DNA of 64,000 bases, from positions 78,222 to 142,221 of the forward strand of contig LT599022.1 of NCBI GenBank assembly GCA_900079695.1, written 5' to 3'. The stretch comes from an uncultured Alphaproteobacteria bacterium (GTDB lineage: Bacteria; Pseudomonadota; Alphaproteobacteria; Rhodospirillales; Rhodospirillaceae). Under the pieces are notes generated by a model, which saw only the letters and a list, made by a program, of their open reading frames with translations, was not told the origin of the DNA and searched no databases. This document shows positions 1-8,907 of the stretch, one piece after another; position 1 is the stretch's first letter; each line of letters opens with the position of its first letter. The translations under genes were made by a program, and so were the position numbers.

Positions 1-1562
1 TCCGGGCCGCCGGATTCCCGCCAGGCGAGGGAGAGGGCGCCGTCGCGCCACGTCCACGAGACCGCGACGCAGCCGCCCGGCCGCGAAAACGCGCCGTATT
101 TTCCGGCGTTGGTGGCGAGTTCGTGGACGATCATTCCGAGCGATTGCACCACCTCGGGCGCGACCGTCGTGCGCGGGCCTTCGATCGTCGCGCTCACCCC
201 GCCGCCGACGAGAAACGGCGCGAGCCCCGCCGCGACCAACGCTTCGAGATCGGCGCCGAGCCAGGCGTTGTCGGCGAGCAGGGCGTGGGTGCGGGCGAGC
301 GCCTCGACGCGGCCGCGCACCGCGGCGGTGAAGTCCTCGATGGTTTCGGCGCGCGTAAGCTGTACCACCGATTGCACGACGTTGAGGGCGTTCTTGGCGC
401 GGTGGTCGAGTTCGCGCATCAGCAGGCGCTGGCGCTCCTCGCCGCGTTTGCGCTCGGTGATGTCGAGGAACAGGATCGTCAGCCCCTCCTGCGCCGGATA
501 GGCGCGCATGTCGAACCAGGCGTCGAGCGGAGCGAAATAGCCTTCCATCGCGGTCATCGCGCCGCTGCGCGCGGCGCGCAGCGCGCTTTCGGCGAACGGC
601 GTGCGGATCGCCTCGGGCAGCGCCGCGCGCACCGTCCGCCCGAGAATCCGCTCGCGGCGGCGCAGCGGCGCGAGGATCGCCTCGGCGCGCGGACTGAGGA
701 AGGTGACGCGCCAACGCGCGTCGAGCACCATGAAGCCGTCCTGGATGCTTTCGATGACGCGGGTGGCGCGCTCGGTGCTCGCCTTGAGTTCGCGCTCGCG
801 CGCCGCGACCGTCGTGGCGGCGCGGCGCAGCGCACCCGCGAGAAGGTTGATCTCGCGGATCCGCGTCGGCGGCATTTCGGGGATTTCGCCGGTGCCGAGG
901 CCCGCCGCCGCGATCGCGGCGCGGCGGGTGGGGCGCGCGATCAGCGCGGCGGCGAGGAACGCGGCAGCGGCCGAGAGCGCGAGGCCGAGCGCGGCGACCG
1001 CGACGCCGCCGCCGATCAGGCGGCGCGACGGAGCGTCGAGCACCGCCTTCGGCACCCAGACCACGCTCGCCCACCCGCTTTCCGGCGACCGCGCGAACGC
1101 GGTCACCGACGGACGGCCTTCGAGATCGGTGGTCTCGACGACGCCGCGGCCGCGTTGCAGGTGCGCGCGCAGCACCGGTCCCGCCGGGGTGCCGACGAAA
1201 TCCTCCGGGCGGTGGGATCGGGCTCGGATGATCGTGCGGTCGTCGATCACCGAGGCGAACCAGCCTTCCGGCAGATCCACCGCCGCCGCGAGGCCGGGCG
1301 GCAGTCCTCCGGGCGCGCCGTCGAAGCTGCGGCCGCGCGACAGATCGCGGTCGACGGCGAGGGAGAGGGCGTAGGCGATTTCGGCGACGCGGTCGACGCT
1401 GCGGCCCCGTTCGAGATCGACGAACGATGCGGAGAGGAAGAGGCCCGCCCCCACGAGCGGCGCCACCGCCGCCAGCACCACGAGGAACAGGAATAGCCGG
1501 AGTGGCGCGCCCCGCCGCGGGAGGACGGTTTCGGTCGGCTCGGGAGCGGCCGGTGCGGCCAT
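1..1562 (-). CDS. HWE-family sensor histidine kinase (partial)
   Basis: Membrane sensor kinase that autophosphorylates a histidine and passes the phosphate to a response regulator not seen here. The gene runs off the left edge, with about 520 codons visible from the ATG at 1562. A hydrophobic segment lies near residues 21-43 and a second near 181-208, enclosing a periplasmic sensor region without recognisable motifs. A PAS-like domain follows (about 265-360). The H-box reads RELDHRAKNALNVVQ near residue 381 and the N-box VHELATNAGKYG near 484. A WRE motif close to the edge fits the HWE subgroup of histidine kinases, common in Alphaproteobacteria. The G-boxes are mostly off the window. No partner regulator is adjacent, so its signal and output are unknown. 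Confidence 0.85.
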   Translation of the reverse strand, partial: MAAPAAPEPTETVLPRRGAPLRLFLFLVVLAAVAPLVGAGLFLSASFVDLERGRSVDRVAEIAYALSLAVDRDLSRGRSFDGAPGGLPPGLAAAVDLPEGWFASVIDDRTIIRARSHRPEDFVGTPAGPVLRAHLQRGRGVVETTDLEGRPSVTAFARSPESGWASVVWVPKAVLDAPSRRLIGGGVAVAALGLALSAAAAFLAAALIARPTRRAAIAAAGLGTGEIPEMPPTRIREINLLAGALRRAATTVAARERELKASTERATRVIESIQDGFMVLDARWRVTFLSPRAEAILAPLRRRERILGRTVRAALPEAIRTPFAESALRAARSGAMTAMEGYFAPLDAWFDMRAYPAQEGLTILFLDITERKRGEERQRLLMRELDHRAKNALNVVQSVVQLTRAETIEDFTAAVRGRVEALARTHALLADNAWLGADLEALVAAGLAPFLVGGGVSATIEGPRTTVAPEVVQSLGMIVHELATNAGKYGAFSRPGGCVAVSWTWRDGALSLAWRESGGP

Positions 1563-1672
1563 GGCGTTTCCTCTCGCGCTGTGTCTGCGAGTGTGTATGT
1601 TGGGTGACGAAATCGCCTTGCCAGCGGCGGTTTCGGGAATTCTTGTCGGTTTTCAAGGTCGGGAGGGCGGGC

Positions 1673-2329
1673 GTGGAGCGGACGGCGGCGCATCCGCGGT
1701 TGGTCGAGATCGCGATTCCCACCCGCGCGGCGGGACCCGCGGCGCGGGTGGTGGCGCTCGACTTCGAAACCGCCACCATGTCGCGCGCGACGCCGTGCGC
1801 GATCGGCCTCGCGTGGATCGAGGACGGGCGGGTGGCGCGCCGCGCCTATCGCCTGATCCGCCCGGATTGCGCGGCGCGGATGTGGTGCTTCGGCCACATC
1901 CACGGCCTCCATCCCGGCGACGTCGCCGACGCCGCGACGTTTCCGGAAATCTGGGAGGATCTCGCGCCGCATCTCGAAGGCGCGCTGGTGCTGGCGCACA
2001 ACGCCGCGTTCGACCTCGGCGTGCTGCGCGGCACCCTCGACCACTACGATCTGCCGATCCCCCGGTTGCGCTGCCTCTGCACCCTGGTGGCGTCGCGGCG
2101 GGTGTGGCCGGGACTGCCGAGCTACACCCTGCCGAACGTCGCGGCGCGGGTCGGCTACAGCTTTTCCCACCATCACGCGCTGGAGGATGCCGAGGCGGCG
2201 GCGCGGATCGCGCTCGGCGCGCTCGCGCACACCGGCGCCGCCGATCTTCCGGCGCTCGCCGCCGCGATCGGGGTGCGCGTCGGCACCCTCGGGCCGGAGG
2301 GTTACGTGTCGTCGGTGCGGGCGCGCTGA
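1673..2329 (+). CDS. DnaQ-like 3'-5' exonuclease (DEDDh)
   Basis: 218-residue exonuclease of the DNA polymerase III epsilon fold. The DEDDh motifs are visible: ExoI VALDFETATMS (Asp and Glu), ExoII LAHNAAFDLGVL (Asp), ExoIII HHALEDAEAA (His and Asp). The GTG at 1673 is chosen because GGGAGGG lies six bases upstream and the fold starts just after it; the same frame stays open further upstream. There is no polymerase or GIY-YIG domain, so this is a stand-alone exonuclease (repair, proofreading or RNA trimming), not a replisome subunit by sequence alone. It is divergent from the histidine kinase and co-directional with the next gene. Confidence 0.8.
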   Translation: MERTAAHPRLVEIAIPTRAAGPAARVVALDFETATMSRATPCAIGLAWIEDGRVARRAYRLIRPDCAARMWCFGHIHGLHPGDVADAATFPEIWEDLAPHLEGALVLAHNAAFDLGVLRGTLDHYDLPIPRLRCLCTLVASRRVWPGLPSYTLPNVAARVGYSFSHHHALEDAEAAARIALGALAHTGAADLPALAAAIGVRVGTLGPEGYVSSVRAR

Positions 2330-2392
2330 CGGCTGGCGGTCGCGGCAGGTCGCCGCCATATGGGGAGAACCGTCACTTCGGAGTTCTCCGCC

Positions 2393-3379
2393 ATGCCGCC
2401 GCTTTCGATCCTCGATCTCGTCCGCGTCACCGAGGAGACCGACGCGGGCGGCGCGCTCGCGAATGCCCGCGAGCTCGCCCGCCATGCCGAGGACTGGGGA
2501 TACGTCCGGTTCTGGGTCGCCGAGCATCACAACATGCCGGGGGTCGCCTCCGCCGCCACCGCGGTGGTGATCGGCCATGTCGCCGCCGGGACGACGCGCA
2601 TCCGCGTCGGCGCGGGCGGGGTGATGCTGCCCAACCACGCGCCGCTGGTGATCGCCGAGCAGTTCGGCACGCTCGCGCGGCTGTTCCCCGGGCGTATCGA
2701 TCTCGGCCTCGGGCGCGCGCCCGGCACCGATCCGTTGACCCTACGGGCGCTGCGGCGCGGGCCGGAGGCGTCCGAGGAATTTCCGCGCGACGTCCGCGAG
2801 TTGCAGGCCTATCTCGCCCCCGCCGCGCCCGGGCAGCGGATCCGCGCGATTCCGGCGCAGGGCACCGAGGTGCCGCTGTGGATTCTCGGATCGAGCCTGT
2901 TCGGCGCGATGCTGGCGGCGGATTACGGCCTGCCCTACGCCTTCGCCTCCCACTTCGCGCCGCAGGCGCTGTTGCGGGCGCTTGCCGTCTACCGCGAGCG
3001 TTTCCGCCCCTCGGCGCAGCTCGACAAGCCCTATGCGATGGTCGGCGTCAACGTCGTCGCCGCGGAGACCGACGCGGAGGCGAAGCGGCTGTGGACCACC
3101 CAGCAGATGTCGTTCACCAACCTGATCCGCGGCGAGCGCGGCTTGAGCCGCCCGCCGATCGCCCGCATCGACGACTACTGGACCCCGGAGGAGAAGATCC
3201 AGGTGACGGGGATGCTGTCGCGCAGCGTCGTCGGCGCGCCGGAGACGGTGCGGCGCGGCCTTGCCGAACTGGCGCGCGAGACCCGCGCCGACGAACTGAT
3301 CGTGGTGTCCGACGTTTACGATCACGCCGCGCGGCTGCGCTCGTTCGAGCTGATCGCCGAGGCTATGCGAGCGGGCTGA
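2393..3379 (+). CDS. Luciferase-like flavin-dependent oxidoreductase (YhbW-like)
   Basis: 328-residue member of the bacterial luciferase-like monooxygenase family, resembling E. coli YhbW. Visible family signatures are the N-terminal [15 protein letters not shown] segment, [20 protein letters not shown], and [13 protein letters not shown]; these line the FMNH2/F420-type cofactor pocket in the family. The substrate is unknown. The ATG at 2393 is preferred over an in-frame ATG at 2360 because homologues begin close to PLSILDL. The 3' end overlaps the convergent carbonic anhydrase gene by 17 bases. Confidence 0.8.
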   Translation: MPPLSILDLVRVTEETDAGGALANARELARHAEDWGYVRFWVAEHHNMPGVASAATAVVIGHVAAGTTRIRVGAGGVMLPNHAPLVIAEQFGTLARLFPGRIDLGLGRAPGTDPLTLRALRRGPEASEEFPRDVRELQAYLAPAAPGQRIRAIPAQGTEVPLWILGSSLFGAMLAADYGLPYAFASHFAPQALLRALAVYRERFRPSAQLDKPYAMVGVNVVAAETDAEAKRLWTTQQMSFTNLIRGERGLSRPPIARIDDYWTPEEKIQVTGMLSRSVVGAPETVRRGLAELARETRADELIVVSDVYDHAARLRSFELIAEAMRAG

Positions 3380-3947
3380 AGCCTTCGCCGTCGAGCGTCC
3401 ACAGCCGCCCTTCTTCGAGGTCGAACCACCAGCCGTGGAGCGCGAGCGCGCCCGCCGTCTCGCGTTCGGCGATCCAGGGGAAGCTGCGGAGGTTTTCGAT
3501 CGAGCGGCGGATCGACGCCTGCTCGCGCGCGGCGCCGCCGCGATGGGCGCAGGCGTGGGCGGCGAGCGACATCCACGGGCCGACGAACTCGCGCGCCGCG
3601 CCGCCTTCCGCCCCCAGCGCGGCGATGCCGCCGCACGAGGAATGGCCGAGGACGACGATCCCGGCGACGCCGAGGTCGCGCACCGCGAATTCGATCGCCG
3701 CGCTGGTGCCGTGGTAGTGGCCGTCGGGCTGGTACGGCGGCACCAGATTGGCGACGTTGCGCACCACGAACAATTCGCCCGGCTGTGCGCCGAACAGGAT
3801 CGCCGGGTCGACCCGGGAATCCGAACACGCGATCACCAGCAGGCGCGGTTTCTGCCCCTCGCGGGCGAGGGCGCGGAAGCGGGCGGTCTCGAACGTCGCG
3901 GCGCGGAACGCCGCGAACCCGTCGAGCAGCTTGTCGATTTCGGTCAT
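3363..3947 (-). CDS. Beta-class carbonic anhydrase
   Basis: 194-residue zinc enzyme interconverting CO2 and bicarbonate in the cytoplasm. The zinc ligands and catalytic dyad are visible: Cys41, Asp43 and Arg45 in ACSDSR, and His102/Cys105 in GHSSCGG. Length is usual for bacterial beta-carbonic anhydrases. The gene converges on the oxidoreductase and overlaps its last 17 bases. Nothing nearby points to a special role, so housekeeping bicarbonate supply is the simplest reading. Confidence 0.92.
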   Translation of the reverse strand: MTEIDKLLDGFAAFRAATFETARFRALAREGQKPRLLVIACSDSRVDPAILFGAQPGELFVVRNVANLVPPYQPDGHYHGTSAAIEFAVRDLGVAGIVVLGHSSCGGIAALGAEGGAAREFVGPWMSLAAHACAHRGGAAREQASIRRSIENLRSFPWIAERETAGALALHGWWFDLEEGRLWTLDGEGFSPLA

Positions 3948-4050
3948 GGGGAGTGCTTACGGTTTCGGCGGCGGCGGCGCAAGGGGGAAACTCACGATGC
4001 CGCTTCGGGGATGCGCTGCAGCGCCGGCCGCCGGTTCCGCCGCCGCCGCG

Positions 4051-4078
4051 AAAAAGCCCCGGCGGAGATCCGCCGGGG
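4051..4078 (-). terminator. Rho-independent terminator
   Basis: Perfect 10-base inverted repeat (CCCCGGCGGA / TCCGCCGGGG) followed on the minus strand by five Ts (AAAAA at 4051-4055 on plus). It lies just downstream of the small minus-strand gene ending at 4111 and upstream of the carbonic anhydrase start, so it separates the two transcripts. Confidence 0.8.
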
Positions 4079-4110
4079 AGGGGGAGGGAGGAAACCACGG
4101 GATGATCGGA

Positions 4111-4302
4111 TCAACGGGCCGGAATTCCGGCGGCGGCGATCGCGGCGCGGACGTCGCAAACGCTCAGGCGGTCCCGCTTCAGCACCGCGAGAAACACCGG
4201 ATCGCTCCAGAGTTCGCCGAGGCGGGGTTCGACGCCGGCAGCGCGGAAGCGCTCCGCGGCGGCGCGGCGGGTGGACGCAAGGAGGGCGTCGGGTCTGGTC
4301 AT
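4111..4302 (-). CDS. Small hypothetical protein (63 aa)
   Basis: Small, Ala/Arg-rich soluble protein with no recognised domain. The ATG at 4302 has AGGAG eight bases upstream; a longer in-frame start at 4335 lacks such a site. A strong terminator follows at 4051-4078, which supports a transcribed unit of its own. It is divergent from the metallophosphoesterase, with an AT-richer 214-base promoter region between them. Function unknown. Confidence 0.6.
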   Translation of the reverse strand: MTRPDALLASTRRAAAERFRAAGVEPRLGELWSDPVFLAVLKRDRLSVCDVRAAIAAAGIPAR

Positions 4303-4516
4303 GGGAACTTCTCCTGCTTTAGCTGCATTTTTCAAGCGCCCGCAATCTGGTGAGTCAAATCGGCGCTGTGGTTATGTGGCATTAAACACAATCGTTCGTC
4401 AAGCGGAAAATAAATCACAAGAAATTTGTGCGATTTCCGCGTCCGGAAAAGGGGCGACCGACCGCGCGCCGCCCCATATGGAGCGTCGGCGGGCGCGCAG
4501 CAACTCTGGAGACGGA

Positions 4517-5656
4517 ATGTTCATACCCCTGTTCACGGCCTCCATGAGCGTCGTCGCGCTCTATGTCTACATTCGCCTGATCCTGCCGCTGCCGCTGCCG
4601 GTGGTGGTGGAGATCGCGCTCGGGATCGGCGTGGTGCTGCTGGCCAACCGCGTGCTGATCATGCGGCTGTTCCACGCCACCGCGTCGGACGCGCTGCTGC
4701 TGGTCGGCTCCTGGCTGCACGCGGCGGTGCTGATGGCGGCGCTGCTGTGTTTCGTCGCCGACGTCGGCTTCCTGGTTTTCGGCGATCCGGGGATTCCGCC
4801 GGTCACCTTCAGCGGCGTCGTCGCGCTCGGCGGGCTCACGCTCGCCGCCTACGGCGTGCGCTCGGCATTGCGGGTGCCGCCGGTGCGCGAGATGACGATG
4901 ACGGTGCCGCGGCTGGCGCCGCAGCTCCACGGCTTCCGCATCGCCGTGCTCACCGACGTTCACGTCGGGCCGCTGCTGCGTCGCCGCTGGGTGGAGAAGG
5001 TGGTGGACCGCACCCTGGCGGCGCAGCCCGACCTCATCGCGTTGCCGGGCGACCTCGTCGACAGCCCCGAAACCGTGCTCGCCAAGGACATCGTACCCCT
5101 CGGCCGCCTGCGCGCGCCCTACGGCGTCTACTACTCCCCCGGCAATCACGAATACATCTACGGCGTCGAGGGCTGGATGCGGGTGTTCCGCCGCCTCGGC
5201 ATGAAGGTCCTCTACAACCAGCACGACGTCGTCGACGTCGGCGGTGCGACCCTCACCATCGCCGGACTCGCCGATCAGGTCGGCGCGATCCGCCCCGGAG
5301 CCACTCCCGACATCGACGCGGCGCTGGCGGGCGCGCCCGAGCGCGACGACTTCCGCCTGCTGCTCGCGCACCGCCCCTACGACGCCGCGATCCACGCCGA
5401 GCGCGGCGTCGACCTGCACCTCGCCGGGCACACCCACGGCGGGCAGATCTGGCCGCTGCGGCCGCTCACCGCCTCGGCCAACGCAGGCTATGCGGGCGGG
5501 TGGTACAACGTCGGCAGAATGCGGCTGTTCGTCTCCAACGGCGTCGGCGTGTGGGCGGGGGTGCCGTTGCGGCTCGGCGTTCCCAATCACATCGCGATCG
5601 TCCGCCTCGAACCCGACGGCGAGACCGACCTCGCCGCCGCGGTGAGCGCCGCCTAG
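4517..5656 (+). CDS. Membrane-anchored metallophosphoesterase (YkuE-like)
   Basis: 379-residue protein with about four N-terminal transmembrane helices (roughly residues 1-120) followed by a calcineurin-like phosphoesterase domain. All metal-binding motifs are present: LTDVHVG (near 142), PGDLVDS, GNHEYIYG and GHTHGGQI. Relatives with this layout act on lipid-linked or membrane-associated phosphate esters, but the substrate cannot be read from sequence. The ATG at 4517 has GGAG a few bases upstream; the open frame extends further 5' without a better start. Its 3' end overlaps a doubtful minus-strand ORF by 4 bases. Confidence 0.85.
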   Translation: MFIPLFTASMSVVALYVYIRLILPLPLPVVVEIALGIGVVLLANRVLIMRLFHATASDALLLVGSWLHAAVLMAALLCFVADVGFLVFGDPGIPPVTFSGVVALGGLTLAAYGVRSALRVPPVREMTMTVPRLAPQLHGFRIAVLTDVHVGPLLRRRWVEKVVDRTLAAQPDLIALPGDLVDSPETVLAKDIVPLGRLRAPYGVYYSPGNHEYIYGVEGWMRVFRRLGMKVLYNQHDVVDVGGATLTIAGLADQVGAIRPGATPDIDAALAGAPERDDFRLLLAHRPYDAAIHAERGVDLHLAGHTHGGQIWPLRPLTASANAGYAGGWYNVGRMRLFVSNGVGVWAGVPLRLGVPNHIAIVRLEPDGETDLAAAVSAA

Positions 5657-5787
5657 TCTTCCGCGACCTCCCACGCCATCGGCGCGCCGGTCGCCGGGTC
5701 GGATCCGGGCGTCGGCAGCGCGGCGATGCGGGCGAGCCGAAGACGGAGGCGCGCTCTCGCGCCGGAACCGGCGGGCGTTTCGGTCAT
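5653..5787 (-). CDS. Possible small protein (44 aa), doubtful
   Basis: A short minus-strand reading frame ending inside the last codons of the metallophosphoesterase gene and starting at ATG 5787; the frame stays open to a GTG at 5868. No convincing ribosome-binding site and no recognisable domain. Listed because it fills most of an otherwise unexplained 412-base gap before the PocR-type regulator, but it may be non-coding. Confidence 0.22.
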   Translation of the reverse strand: MTETPAGSGARARLRLRLARIAALPTPGSDPATGAPMAWEVAED

Positions 5788-6068
5788 CGCCGGTCCGAGA
5801 TAGTGCGGCGTCTCCGGTTCTGCCGCAGGTCCGATCGCGCGGAGTTTTAGCGCGACTCTTGAATGCACCCCAACGTATTGAACGATTTGAGCGTCTTACC
5901 GTCCTTGACAGGGGCTTCGCGGGTGTGGAACTCTGAGTTGCAGGTGGATTGCATCTGGGAGGGACACTCGTACTCACGACTCGGGAACGGACGCGGCGAC
6001 GGCAGGCCGAACGCATAAAAAATCGTGCCGTCGACGGGAGCCGAATCCCGCGCAAGGGAGATCACGTC

Positions 6069-8216
6069 TTGGCTAAGTTGCTCGGAAGCCAGCACGGATC
6101 GCCAGTGGATGAGAAACTCGAAGACAAATCAAACATCTCGCTGACCGATCTTTTCGACGTCGGACAACTTCAGAGAGTCCAGAACGCGTTTTCGGATGCC
6201 ACCAAGGTGGCCTCGGTCATTACCAATCCGGACGGTACCCCGGTGACGGCGCCGTACCGTTTCTGCCGTCTGTGCAAGGACGTGATCCGCAAGACGAAGA
6301 AGGGGCGGGCCAACTGCTTCTATTCCGATGCGGTGATCGGCAAGCAGAACCCCGGCGGCCCGATCGTCCAGACCTGCCTGTCGGGCGGAATCTGGGACGC
6401 GGGGGCGAGCATCAGCGTCGGCGGCCGCCACATCGGCAACTTCCTGATGGGGCAGGTCAAGAACGAGCTGATCGCGGAGGACGAACTGATCGGCTACGCC
6501 CGCGAGATCGGCGCCGACGAGGCCGACTTCGCGCAGGCGCTGCAGGAAGTGCCGAGGATGTCGCTGGACGAGTTCCGCGACATCGCGCAGCTCGGCTTCG
6601 TGATCGCCAACGAACTGTCCAACCAGGCGCATCAGAGCCTGCGGCAGAAGCGCGACATCGTCGCGCTGCGAAAGGTCGAGGGCGCGCTCAAGGAAAGCTC
6701 GGAGCGGCTCCAGCTCCTGCTCGACCTCAACAACGCGATCGTCTCCAACCTCGAGATCAACGCCCTGGTCAAGCTCATCCCCGCGCGGGTGCGGGCGGTG
6801 ATGCAGTGCGATTCGGTCTACCTCTCGATGCCCGACGAGGGCGGCCGCAACTTCGTCGTCCGCGGCCTCGATTTCCCGGGGTCGAAGGGCTACCTGCGCG
6901 AGGGCGCGGTGCTGGAGATGTTCGGCTCGGAGGCGGGGCGCGCCTTCGCCGAGGGCACCGCACGGCGCTGCGGCACCGAAATCAAGGGTCAGAACCCCAA
7001 CGTCCGCCGGATCATCTTCGGCGAGGGATTCCGCTCCGAATGCCTGATTCCGGTCACCGCCGGGGAGGAGAAGCTCGGGGTGCTGCACCTGTCCGACACC
7101 CGGCCCGACCGCTTCAGCCTGCACGACGTGGGTTTTCTCGCCCAGGTCGCCGGGCAGATCGCGATCGCGCTCGGCAATGCGCTGAAGTATCAGAAACTTT
7201 CCGATACCCGCCAGCGCCTCGCCGACGAGAATTCCTACCTCACCCGCGAGATCCAATCGGGCGACCGGTTCAAGGAGATCGTCGGCGACAGCCCCGAGCT
7301 CCGCAAGGTGCTCGCCCACGTCTCCACCGTCGCCGACACCGACATGACGGTGATGATCAATTCCGAAACCGGCACCGGCAAGGAACTGATCGCCCGCACC
7401 ATCCACCAACTGTCGGCGCGCCGCGACCGCATGTTCGTGAAGCTCAACTGCGTCGCGATTCCCGCCGGATTGCTGGAAAGCGAGCTGTTCGGCCACGAGA
7501 AGGGGGCGTTCACCGGCGCGCACGAACGCAAGATCGGGCGCTTCGAGGTTGCCGACGGGGGCACCCTGTTCCTCGACGAGATCGGCGACTTTCCGATCGA
7601 ACTCCAGCCCAAGCTCCTGCGCGTGCTGCAGGAGCAGGAGTTCGAGCGGGTGGGCGGCACCCGGCCGATCCGCGTCAACGTGCGGGTGATTTCGGCCACC
7701 AACCGCAACCTCGAACAGATGATGCGCGAGGGGCAGTTCCGCGCCGATCTCTATTACCGCCTCAACGTCTTCCCGATCCACGTGCCGCCGCTCCGCCAGC
7801 GTCAGGGCGACATCCCTCAGCTCGTCGAGTATTTCGTTGGCCATTATGCGCGCAAGATGAACCGGCCGATCCGCCGCATCCCGCCCGCGGTAATGGAGGC
7901 GATGGTGCGTTACGAGTGGCCGGGCAACGTCCGTGAGCTTCAGAATCTGGTGCAGCGGGCGGTGATCCTCTCCCCCGGCGACGAACTGGTGTCGCCGTTC
8001 GCGGCGCTGCGGGAGCTGGAGGCGATGCTGCCGCAGCCGCCGCCGGAGGAACGGCTCGTCGACGTCGAGCGCAGCCACATCCTTCAGGTGCTGAAGGAAT
8101 CCGGCGGCATTCTCGGCGGCGAGAACGGTGCGGCGGCCCGCCTCGGCATTCCGCGCACGACGCTGATCTACAAGATGCGCCGGCTCAGCATTCCGCGCGG
8201 CATCGGCGGATCCTGA
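6069..8216 (+). CDS. PocR-domain sigma-54-dependent activator of the BMC operon
   Basis: About 715-residue enhancer-binding transcription activator. The N-terminal domain (about residues 15-185) is a PocR sensory domain with conserved FCRLCKDVIR and a Cys/Gly-rich stretch; in PocR this domain responds to 1,2-propanediol or related ligands. A GAF domain follows (about 205-370), then the sigma-54 AAA+ domain with Walker A ETGTGKE, the sigma-54 contact motif GAFTGA and Walker B LFLDEIGD. A Fis-type helix-turn-helix ends the protein (GAAARLGIPRTTLIYKMRR). The TTG at 6069 is chosen because GGGAG lies about eight bases upstream; another TTG at 5949 is possible. A terminator follows it, and paired palindromes plus a -24/-12 promoter lie between it and the shell genes, so it very likely activates them. 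Confidence 0.93.
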   Translation: MAKLLGSQHGSPVDEKLEDKSNISLTDLFDVGQLQRVQNAFSDATKVASVITNPDGTPVTAPYRFCRLCKDVIRKTKKGRANCFYSDAVIGKQNPGGPIVQTCLSGGIWDAGASISVGGRHIGNFLMGQVKNELIAEDELIGYAREIGADEADFAQALQEVPRMSLDEFRDIAQLGFVIANELSNQAHQSLRQKRDIVALRKVEGALKESSERLQLLLDLNNAIVSNLEINALVKLIPARVRAVMQCDSVYLSMPDEGGRNFVVRGLDFPGSKGYLREGAVLEMFGSEAGRAFAEGTARRCGTEIKGQNPNVRRIIFGEGFRSECLIPVTAGEEKLGVLHLSDTRPDRFSLHDVGFLAQVAGQIAIALGNALKYQKLSDTRQRLADENSYLTREIQSGDRFKEIVGDSPELRKVLAHVSTVADTDMTVMINSETGTGKELIARTIHQLSARRDRMFVKLNCVAIPAGLLESELFGHEKGAFTGAHERKIGRFEVADGGTLFLDEIGDFPIELQPKLLRVLQEQEFERVGGTRPIRVNVRVISATNRNLEQMMREGQFRADLYYRLNVFPIHVPPLRQRQGDIPQLVEYFVGHYARKMNRPIRRIPPAVMEAMVRYEWPGNVRELQNLVQRAVILSPGDELVSPFAALRELEAMLPQPPPEERLVDVERSHILQVLKESGGILGGENGAAARLGIPRTTLIYKMRRLSIPRGIGGS

Positions 8217-8239
8217 TCGCCGGTTTTCCGCCGGTTCCC

Positions 8240-8276
8240 GGCGGCGGAGGCGTTCGCGTCTCCGTCGCCGTTTTTT
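8240..8276 (+). terminator. Strong rho-independent terminator of the regulator gene
   Basis: 13-base stem (two G-U pairs) closed by a TTCG tetraloop and followed by six Ts, starting 24 bases after the regulator stop codon. It isolates the regulator transcript from the microcompartment operon, which then needs its own promoter. Confidence 0.9.
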
Positions 8277-8333
8277 ATGTCAGCGGTCCTACCCTATCGT
8301 GCGGGTTGTGGTGCGCATGCGCGGGCATGCGAG

Positions 8334-8397
8334 GTGTCGAAAATCGGTGTCGAACTTTCGACACTTCGACTCCGGGGTGCTGTCGACGGTTCGACAC
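8334..8397. promoter_or_regulatory. Paired palindromic activator sites (putative UAS)
   Basis: A perfect palindrome GTGTCGAA-CT-TTCGACAC sits at 8347-8364. A second copy, CTGTCGAC-GG-TTCGACAC, lies at 8380-8397, exactly 33 bases (about three helical turns) further on. An extra half-site GTGTCGAA is at 8334-8341. They end 94 bases before the -24/-12 promoter, the expected placement for binding sites of a sigma-54 activator dimer, most likely the PocR-type protein encoded just upstream. Confidence 0.75.
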
Positions 8398-8490
8398 CCA
8401 ACCGTGAAGTTATTCCCATAACGATTTTATGCCGATTTCCAAACCCCCGGCCGCCCTGGCCCGGCAGGAATTTTCATCGTCGGATGAATT

Positions 8491-8506
8491 TGGAACGCGG
8501 CGTGCA
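8491..8506 (+). promoter_or_regulatory. Sigma-54 (-24/-12) promoter of the BMC operon
   Basis: TGGAACG-N4-GTGCA matches the sigma-54 consensus TGGCACG-N4-TTGCA at ten of twelve positions and keeps the essential GG and GC with the correct 10-base spacing. It lies about 80 bases upstream of the first shell gene and downstream of the paired palindromes. The upstream regulator carries GAFTGA, the motif that contacts sigma-54. Confidence 0.8.
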
Positions 8507-8584
8507 CCTCTACCCGATAGGGCGGCCCGTGTGTCGCCCGCCATGGTTGCATGGCCACAGAACCCGTTCTGACAGAGGTGTCAC

Positions 8585-8860
8585 ATGACGAAAGAGTCCT
8601 TGGGGATGGTCGAGACCCGCGGCCTGGTCGCGAGCATCGAAGCCGCCGACGCGATGGTGAAGGCGGCGAACGTCGTCCTCGTCGGTCAGGAGAAGATCGG
8701 CGCGGGCCTGGTCACCGCGATGGTTCGGGGCGACGTGGGCGCGGTCAAAGCCGCCACCGACGCCGGCGCCGCCGCCGCGAGCAAGGTCGGCGAAGTGGTG
8801 TCGGTGCACGTGATTCCGCGTCCGCACGCCGACGTCGAGAAGATTCTGCCGCAGGGCTGA
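8585..8860 (+). CDS. pduA: BMC-H shell protein PduA-like
   Basis: 91-residue single-BMC-domain protein that forms hexameric tiles of the microcompartment facet. It is very close to Salmonella PduA throughout, including ALGMVET-like, [30 protein letters not shown] and the C-terminal [15 protein letters not shown]. First gene of the operon, with its ATG about 80 bases downstream of the sigma-54 promoter. The family's central pore passes small polar substrates such as diols. Confidence 0.95.
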   Translation: MTKESLGMVETRGLVASIEAADAMVKAANVVLVGQEKIGAGLVTAMVRGDVGAVKAATDAGAAAASKVGEVVSVHVIPRPHADVEKILPQG

Positions 8861-8907
8861 GGCCCGCCGCTCGCCTGAAGAAGCCCCTTTCCGTGGAGGA
8901 ATAGTCG

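Noticed and set aside
5905..5933. TTGACA hexamer upstream of the PocR-type regulator as its promoter
   Set aside because: The -35 is perfect but no acceptable -10 occurs at 16-18 bases spacing.
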